Positions 59,298 to 64,000 of a stretch of 64,000 bases of DNA are shown in pieces. This DNA comes from Hwanghaeella sp964350445 (GTDB lineage Bacteria > Pseudomonadota > Alphaproteobacteria > UBA8366 > Aestuariispiraceae), in assembly GCA_964350445.1 (NCBI GenBank), contig CAYGKA010000021.1:9490-73489 (forward strand). The letters are read 5' to 3'. Both the position numbers and the translations under genes were made by a program. Within the stretch, counting starts at the first letter, position 1. Each line of letters starts with the position of its first letter. Under the pieces are notes generated by a model. It was not told where the DNA came from. It worked only from the letters and a program-made list of their open reading frames with translations, and ran no database searches.

Positions 59298-60196
59298 CGC
59301 GGCCCGACGATTTCTCCGGCAGCTACCGCCCCGCCCCGCTTTGCCGGTCCTGGCTGTTCGTCGAAGGCGCGAATGAGGAGGCGTTGCGCACCGCACCCGC
59401 CTCCGGCGCCGATGTGCTGATCCAGGAATTGGAGGATTTCACCCCGCCGTCGGAACGCCCCAAGGCCCGCACGCTGGCCGCCGAAACCTATGCCGCGTGG
59501 CGCACGGCGGGCGCGGTTGTCGCGGTGCGGGTCAATCCGCTGGCGGGTGACGGGATGGACGACCTGGAAGCCGTGATGAAGGGCGCGCCGGATATCGTCG
59601 CGCTGCCCAAGGTCCATGGCCCCTACCATGTCGTTGCACTGGATGAAGCAGTAACCCGGTTCGAACGGGAATACGGGCTGCCGAAAGGCCGGACCCGGCT
59701 GTTGCCGAATATCGAATCCGCCAAGGGTTTAGTGAGCCTTTTGGCGATCGCTGCAGCCAGCCCGAGGGTTGTCGCCTGCCTGATCGCGTCGGAAGACCTG
59801 GCCGCCGATCTGGGCGCGGAACGCGGGATGGACGGCGCGGAACTGGATTATGCACGGGCGCGCTTTCTGGTCGACTGCCGCGCGGCGGAGGTTGTCGCCG
59901 TCGACTGCCCCTTCACCTTCCGCGACGATGACGGCGCGGCGGCCGAAACCCTATGGGCGCGGCGGCGCGGCTATACCGCCAAAAGCGCGGTCCATCATGC
60001 CCACGCCCGGATCATCAACGATATCCTGACCCCGTCCGAAGACGCGGTCGCGCAGGCACGGATGGTCAAGCAGCGTTTCGAAGCGGCGCGCGCCAAGGGC
60101 GAGGCCCGCGTAGAGGTCGACGGCGCGCTCGTCGAACTGCCGAACTACCTGAACGCCTGCCGGCTGATCGATCGGTACGAGGCACTGAAACGCTGA
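59294..60196 (+). CDS. HpcH/HpaI aldolase/CitE family lyase
   Basis: A 300-residue CitE-like TIM barrel: RSWLFVEGANEEALRTAPAS, DVLIQELEDFTPPSERPKAR (with the Glu-Asp metal/substrate segment), AVRVNPLAGDGMDDLEAV, DIVALPKVHGPYHV, RLLPNIESAKGLV and a SEDLAADLG loop. Family members cleave citramalyl- or malyl-CoA or beta-methylmalyl-CoA; the substrate here is unknown. It is coupled to ruvX by ATGA. Confidence 0.87.
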   Translation: MTRPDDFSGSYRPAPLCRSWLFVEGANEEALRTAPASGADVLIQELEDFTPPSERPKARTLAAETYAAWRTAGAVVAVRVNPLAGDGMDDLEAVMKGAPDIVALPKVHGPYHVVALDEAVTRFEREYGLPKGRTRLLPNIESAKGLVSLLAIAAASPRVVACLIASEDLAADLGAERGMDGAELDYARARFLVDCRAAEVVAVDCPFTFRDDDGAAAETLWARRRGYTAKSAVHHAHARIINDILTPSEDAVAQARMVKQRFEAARAKGEARVEVDGALVELPNYLNACRLIDRYEALKR

Positions 60197-60197
60197 C

Positions 60198-60215
60198 GGC
60201 GGGGAAATCCCCGCC
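60198..60215. terminator. hairpin between convergent CitE-like and CTERM genes
   Basis: GGCGGGG (60198-60204), AAAT loop, CCCCGCC (60209-60215), directly after the CitE-like stop and 36 bp from the end of the opposing gene. Perfect 7-bp GC stem without a T tract. Confidence 0.55.
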
Positions 60216-60250
60216 GCCGCGCCAGTCAGAGTTGTTCGGACCGCTGCCTT

Positions 60251-61039
60251 CTAGGCCCGCATGCCGGCCCGGCGCCGGAAAAAGCCGAGCGCCGCGAGAC
60301 CCGCAATCATCATCCAGCCGGCGGCCGGAAGCGGGACCGTGCTCACCGTTCTGCCGACCAGCAGGTTTTCGAAAAGCACTTCGTTGTCGGAATCGGCGCG
60401 GCGCGCGGTATCCCAGACATTCTGGTCGGTGATCAGGAAGATCGACCCGCCGCCGATATTCTCGAACCCCATCATGATGTCGCTGGTGTCGTCCTCCCCC
60501 AACATCAAGGCGATGCCATTCGCGCCCATGCTGAGCGGCGCGAAGGCCGCATAGTCATAGCGGTTTACGCCCGCGGTCAGCGGATGGTTAAGAATTTGGC
60601 CGTCGGCCACGGTCGCAGTACGAACGCCGATATCGACAAGTTCGTTGATGATCGACATCGTGCTGCCGAAGACGGAAAGGGCGGCGTTGATGCGATTGTT
60701 TTCGTTCGGGGCGAAGGAGCCATGTTCGCCCATGAAGGCGATCCGTCCGCCGCCGCCGAGGAAATCCTGCATCGCGGTCAATTCGGCGCCGGTATAGGCG
60801 TTGCTGGGCTGAACCGCCCAGAGCAGGTCGATGCCGGAAAGCGCGCCACCGGTAATCGAGCCCAGGATCGAGGAACTGTGCCCGGCGAGGCCGTCATAGA
60901 AATTGTCGATAACGCCCAGACTGAACCGTTCGCCGAAAACACCGACTGTGCCGGCCTTAGCGGTCGATGCCGATGTGATTGAGCCGATTGTGGTTGCGAG
61001 GCCGATGGCGGCAATCGCGATCATTGATCGCAGGCGCAT
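60251..61039 (-). CDS. VPLPA-CTERM sorting-domain exported protein
   Basis: A 262-residue exported protein. The signal peptide is MRLRSMIAIAAIGLATTIGS with a STAKA cleavage region. The body resembles a DUF4350-like/ThuA-like flavodoxin fold (GIDLLWAVQPSNAYTGAELT, FLGGGGRIAFMGEHGSF, PLTAGVNRYDYAAFAPL). It ends VSTVPLPAAGWMMIAGLAAL and GFFRRRAGMRA, a textbook VPLPA-CTERM signal (motif, transmembrane helix, Arg cluster) for an exosortase-type system. The sorting enzyme is not in this window. ATG 61039 gives the best signal peptide. Confidence 0.83.
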   Translation of the reverse strand: MRLRSMIAIAAIGLATTIGSITSASTAKAGTVGVFGERFSLGVIDNFYDGLAGHSSSILGSITGGALSGIDLLWAVQPSNAYTGAELTAMQDFLGGGGRIAFMGEHGSFAPNENNRINAALSVFGSTMSIINELVDIGVRTATVADGQILNHPLTAGVNRYDYAAFAPLSMGANGIALMLGEDDTSDIMMGFENIGGGSIFLITDQNVWDTARRADSDNEVLFENLLVGRTVSTVPLPAAGWMMIAGLAALGFFRRRAGMRA

Positions 61040-61345
61040 GGTAAGGGTTCCCTTTATGCCGGTTGAAAAAGTAATACGCACCTACCCCACGATCACGCTA
61101 TCCAATTGCTGAAAATTTAGCTATAGCAATGTCTTATAAGCATTTTAACAGCCGTCGACATCCCGTTGACACATAGCAACAAAACCCGACCGGCGCCCCG
61201 CCATTTAGCCGTCGGGAAAGCCGTAAGCGCCCGCTTATGCGCCTGCGTTTAAGCGCATCGCCAATTCCGGCAGACCCGGAACATCGCTAACTCCTGACCA
61301 CCGACGCCACACGGCTTCGGACATCCCCACTGCAGGAGTTTCCAG
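61040..61345. other. intergenic region, promoter of PepSY gene
   Basis: About 305 bp between the divergent CTERM and PepSY genes. The first 100 bp are AT-rich (TTTAGCTATAGCAATGTCTTATAAG around 61115-61140) and may hold promoters. No convincing coding sequence, repeat or RNA structure was seen. Confidence 0.4.
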
Positions 61346-61609
61346 ATGACCTACAAGACCATTCTCGCCACCGCGTTTTTCGCCGCTTTCACCGCGACTT
61401 CCGCGATGGCCATGGACCTCACCACCGGCACCCAACTCGGCACGACCATGGAACAGGTCCAGGCCAAGCTGAAGGATATGGGCTACGAGATCCGCAAGGC
61501 CGAAATGGAAGACGGCAAGATCGAAGCCTATGTCGTGAAAGACGGCAAGATGGCGGAAATCTACGTCGATCAGCAGACCGGCCAGATCACCAAAATCAAG
61601 TCGAAGTAA
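61346..61609 (+). CDS. exported PepSY domain protein
   Basis: An 87-residue periplasmic protein: signal peptide (MTYKTILATAFFAAFTATSA-MA) and one PepSY domain (EQVQAKLKDMGYEIRKAEME, DGKIEAYVVKDGKMAEIYVD, QQTGQITKIKSK). CAGGAG precedes ATG 61346. It is followed 7 bp later by a b-type cytochrome gene, a recurrent pair in proteobacteria, where the PepSY protein may modulate or partner the cytochrome. Confidence 0.88.
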   Translation: MTYKTILATAFFAAFTATSAMAMDLTTGTQLGTTMEQVQAKLKDMGYEIRKAEMEDGKIEAYVVKDGKMAEIYVDQQTGQITKIKSK

Positions 61610-61616
61610 TCGGGCC

Positions 61617-62240
61617 ATGGCATCCCTCGACACTTCCGAAGGTCGGGAGAAGGGTGGGCGCAATACCGAGCAATCGGGCGCCCTCCCAATTTCCGCCCCA
61701 CCCGCCCGCACCGTCGCGGTCTGGGACCCGCTGGTGCGCCTGATCCACTGGACCCTGGCGCTTGCCATTCTGATCAACAGCGCCTTCACCGACGAGGATA
61801 GCGCTCTGCACGAATGGGTCGGTTATGCGGCCCTCGGCCTCGTCGCCGTGCGGCTTCTCTGGGGCCTGATCGGTACCCGGCCGGCCCGGTTCAGCGCCTT
61901 TCCACCCAGCCCCCGCCGGGCCTTACGCCACCTCGGCGCCATGGTGATGGGCGATCGGACGGTTCATCTCTCCCACAACCCGCTCGGCGCGCTGATGGCC
62001 TATAACCTCTGGGCGACCGTCGCGGCGCTGGGCGCGACCGGTTACATGATGGGCACCGTCGCCTTCTTCGGCATGGAATGGGTCGAGGAAGTGCATGAAG
62101 CGGCCTTCGGCTGGCTGATGTTCTCGGTCGCTCTGCATGTCGCCGGCGTGTTGTTCGACACCTGGCGCTCGGGCGTGCCCCTGGTGCGCGCCATGGTCGA
62201 CGGTCGGAAAAAGATACCGGAAGGCAGGCCGGTCGCGTGA
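61617..62240 (+). CDS. cytochrome b561-type membrane protein
   Basis: A 207-residue protein with four transmembrane helices and a b561/Ni-Fe-hydrogenase cytochrome b pattern: VWDPLVRLIHWTLALAILIN with the first haem His, LHEWVGYAALGLVAVRLLWG with the second, SHNPLGALMAYNLWATVAAL, and EEVHEAAFGWLMFSVALHVA with two further His. It would bind two b haems and carry electrons in the inner membrane. It is co-transcribed with the PepSY gene, with the LuxR-type regulator 135 bp downstream. Confidence 0.9.
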   Translation: MASLDTSEGREKGGRNTEQSGALPISAPPARTVAVWDPLVRLIHWTLALAILINSAFTDEDSALHEWVGYAALGLVAVRLLWGLIGTRPARFSAFPPSPRRALRHLGAMVMGDRTVHLSHNPLGALMAYNLWATVAALGATGYMMGTVAFFGMEWVEEVHEAAFGWLMFSVALHVAGVLFDTWRSGVPLVRAMVDGRKKIPEGRPVA

Positions 62241-62375
62241 CGCGCCGCCCTGTTTGACCCCGATCAAAGTTCCGGACCGTAAGGTAGGCGTAAGATGGCC
62301 CTGGGATAGACGGCGGCATCGGGCACCCGGGGCCGTCCTGGCAGTCACATCTTTTTTGGGGGGCAAGCGCACCGA

Positions 62376-62939
62376 ATGTTTTCCGGCTTGATGCCTGCGC
62401 TGACGCAGGAACGGCGGGCGGCGACGCTCGCCGTCATCATTCTGTTCCAGGCGCTCTGCGCGCTGTTCTTCATCGGCGACGTCATCGTCGACCTGCAAGG
62501 CGGCAACGGGCTGGTGGAAATGCATCTGGCGATCGAAGCCGCGGTCGCCGTCGGGCTGATCGCCGGTGTGGTCTTCCTGATGATGGAGCTCCGGCTGCTG
62601 CTGCAGCGCGTCGCCGCCATGGAAACCGGGTTGCGCGCCGCGCGCGGCGAAATGGCCGACCTGGTCGACACTTTTTTCGACCAATGGGGCCTGACACCGT
62701 CGGAACGCGATGTCGCCCTTATGATCCTGAAAGGGATCGAGAACGACGCCATCGCCGAGATGCGCGGCACGGCCCCCGGCACGGTCCGCGCCCAATGCGC
62801 CAAGATTTACGCCAAGGCGCAGGTCGACGGCCGCTCCCAACTGCTCAGCGTCTTCCTGGAAGAGCTGTTTGCGCAAGGGATGGATGTGGACTTGGAAACG
62901 GCCGAGACTCGGAAAGCCGAAGAAAAATGTTGCGCCTGA
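62376..62939 (+). CDS. membrane-anchored LuxR-type HTH regulator
   Basis: A 187-residue protein with two N-terminal transmembrane helices (TLAVIILFQALCALFFIGDV, LAIEAAVAVGLIAGVVFLMM), a short coiled linker (LRLLLQRVAAMETGLRAARG) and a C-terminal LuxR/GerE helix-turn-helix (WGLTPSERDVALMILKGIEN, AEMRGTAPGTVRAQCAKIYA). There is no receiver or ligand domain, so the membrane part or a partner must sense the signal. Its C-terminus EEKCCA ends in a vicinal Cys pair, which could be redox-active. It lies downstream of PepSY and cytochrome b561 on the same strand. Confidence 0.85.
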   Translation: MFSGLMPALTQERRAATLAVIILFQALCALFFIGDVIVDLQGGNGLVEMHLAIEAAVAVGLIAGVVFLMMELRLLLQRVAAMETGLRAARGEMADLVDTFFDQWGLTPSERDVALMILKGIENDAIAEMRGTAPGTVRAQCAKIYAKAQVDGRSQLLSVFLEELFAQGMDVDLETAETRKAEEKCCA

Positions 62940-62957
62940 CGACTGCGATGGAGCGAC

Positions 62958-63830
62958 CTACGGCGACAAAGCAAACATGCTGTAGCAGGCTTCGTCGACG
63001 CGACCGTCTTCCCGGTTCACACCGTAGTCTATACTTAGGCTCCAACCCGCGAAGTTCGTAGTCAATCCAAACGAAGAATAATCGCTTCGCGACCAAGGAA
63101 TGGCCAAAGCCCCGGTTTTGCAGCGCCGATTCCGCCCATATTCGTTTTCAGCAGAGCGGCATTCCAATCCAAGATCGGTGAGGTAGGCGCTCAACACCGC
63201 TTCCGTTGGCCTTTTTTGACCGATCAGGTCTTCAACGGATAGCAGATATGGTACCGGCAACACCCCCTCAAGCGGATTATAATCGCAGGGCTTATCCTGT
63301 GCCCCTCCTCCGTGTCGCAAGCGGTGGAAATAGTCCTGCACGATCCCACGCAAGACCACATTGTCACCGATCCCGGCAGTTCCAAAAACGCAATAACCAT
63401 CCTCAAGCTTTCCCGGTTCCTGGAGCAGCCAGGCAAGGCAGGAGAATTGGGGCATAAATATCGCTCTAATATCAGCTGCCCTTTTTTTGTCGATAAGGGC
63501 TTTGCCAATGCAATCGTTGTAGTCGAACGTCCAAATGGACCGACGGCGGCGCTCGGATTTTGAGGCTGCCCGCCAGCAACTCTCCGTCAGGTAATGGTAG
63601 AGATAGGGGTAGCCTGGTTCCCCATGCCCCTGCACGTAATCGAGGCACGTTTCCACCGGAACGGTGCGTTCATACGCTACGCCCTCACCGCGATCGGCAA
63701 GAATCCAGACACCGCTGCACAGGCTCTCCAGTGCGACGCGTTCGTCCTCCGTCGGCTCGGGAAGCCGGTCAACAATGGAGCTGCAGCCGACAGCAACAAA
63801 CGTCATAAGAAGAACGGCTAGAAATCTCAT
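62958..63830 (-). CDS. lipoprotein of unknown function
   Basis: A 290-residue protein with a lipoprotein signal (MRFLAVLLMTFVAVGCSSIV, lipobox VAVGC). The mature part has eight or more cysteines (ESLCSG, ETCLDY, ESCWRA, NDCIGK, SCLAWLL, DGYCVFG, KPCDYN, LECRSA), suggesting a disulfide-bonded periplasmic protein. No family is recognised. GC content is lower than in adjacent genes, consistent with a less conserved or acquired gene. Confidence 0.65.
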   Translation of the reverse strand: MRFLAVLLMTFVAVGCSSIVDRLPEPTEDERVALESLCSGVWILADRGEGVAYERTVPVETCLDYVQGHGEPGYPYLYHYLTESCWRAASKSERRRRSIWTFDYNDCIGKALIDKKRAADIRAIFMPQFSCLAWLLQEPGKLEDGYCVFGTAGIGDNVVLRGIVQDYFHRLRHGGGAQDKPCDYNPLEGVLPVPYLLSVEDLIGQKRPTEAVLSAYLTDLGLECRSAENEYGRNRRCKTGALAIPWSRSDYSSFGLTTNFAGWSLSIDYGVNREDGRVDEACYSMFALSP

Positions 63831-63881
63831 CGGCAGACGAACCCGGACAAGTGGAAGCTTCGAAATTCCACCCTAACGGGC

Positions 63882-64000
63882 TCATCCCCTGTCCACCACC
63901 ACCTCGTATCCCCGCTCCTCCGGTTCGTCGTCGAGGATTTCGGGCGGGAAGCCGGGGGCGAGGACCTTGATGCCGGCGGGTTCCTCGTAGCGGCGGATGA
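63882..64000 (-). CDS. partial CDS cut by window end (unknown)
   Basis: Only the last 39 codons of a minus-strand gene are visible, open to the edge: IRRYEEPAGIKVLAPGFPPE and ILDDEPEERGYEVVVDRG, then TGA (stop at 63882-63884). High-GC codon use and acidic/basic balance look coding. The family cannot be assigned from this tail. Confidence 0.5.
   Translation of the reverse strand, partial: IRRYEEPAGIKVLAPGFPPEILDDEPEERGYEVVVDRG

Noticed and set aside
61235..61789. A 184-codon minus-strand open frame across the PepSY gene
   Set aside because: It is antisense to two well-supported genes and its translation has no domain pattern; it is a by-product of high GC content.
1..64000. CRISPR arrays, tRNA or rRNA genes, insertion sequences, prophage
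   Set aside because: I saw no regularly spaced direct repeats, no tRNA cloverleaf with a CCA-type end, no rRNA conserved segments, and no transposase, integrase or phage structural gene on either strand.

Overview
The window reads as an ordinary, gene-dense stretch of a high-GC alphaproteobacterial chromosome. The gene complement fits a free-living, probably aquatic member of the Rhodospirillales or a nearby order: GatCAB, HflKC, split cobalamin-dependent methionine synthase, N-methylglutamate synthase-type genes, PAS_5 proteins, CTERM-sorted exported proteins and several GST-fold proteins. This placement is inferred from gene content only. I saw no rRNA, tRNA, CRISPR array, insertion sequence, phage gene or replication origin.

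Layout. 0-8.2 kb: a cut TetR regulator, a PAS_5 protein, a leftward DUF1330-SDR-agmatine deiminase operon, a trans-sulfuration enzyme, a nu-class GST, an acetyltransferase-like protein converging on two small genes, and a LysR/isochorismatase divergent pair. 8.2-8.7 kb: two unrelated gene ends fused at about 8550, a deletion scar. 8.7-15 kb: a second GST, an MFS carrier, two small conserved proteins, a non-pyrrolysine MttB-family methyltransferase and a DUF1326-DUF2182 pair. 15.1-20.2 kb: a leftward methylated-amine/glutamate cluster (XRE-cupin regulator, class II amidotransferase, GXGXG subunit, FMN glutamate synthase subunit, type III glutamine synthetase). 20.4-24 kb: a copper operon (small exported protein, cupredoxin, CopA, CopB) behind a CueR-like operator and ending in a strong terminator.

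24-36 kb: a membrane-tethered DUF2652 protein, a HipBA toxin-antitoxin pair, an HxlR regulator facing a Tat-exported tandem YdhR-like protein, a TPR-methyltransferase, and a methionine block (metF, split metH) divergent from an ArsR-methyltransferase regulator. 36-42.9 kb carries the most decay: a frameshifted TPR gene, a TetR-controlled oxidoreductase operon, a secreted caspase-FGE fusion lying between a complete SDR gene and a second copy of that SDR gene's 3' end, and a ruined NIPSNAP gene. 43-49.5 kb: AraC/GNAT/YHS genes, 2,2-dialkylglycine decarboxylase with its Lrp regulator and a symmetric nested operator, and hflKC. 49.5-64 kb: small enzymes, gatCAB interrupted by a VOC gene, an amidohydrolase, ruvX, a CitE-like lyase, a VPLPA-CTERM protein, a PepSY/cytochrome b561/membrane-LuxR cluster, a lipoprotein, and a gene cut by the window end.

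How the genes work together. Three themes stand out. The first is amine and one-carbon metabolism: agmatine deiminase, the MttB-like methyltransferase, mgs/gmaS-type genes, dgdA, metF/metH and a GFA protein. The second is copper and redox handling in the periplasm. The third is a set of divergent regulator/target pairs whose operators can be read directly as inverted repeats (LysR, HxlR, TetR, Lrp, ArsR). No complete, clearly new defence or mobile system was found. The strongest leads are the caspase-FGE gene bounded by duplicated SDR ends, the dgdA operator, the CueR-like promoter abutting a start codon, and an in-frame amber codon behind hflC.
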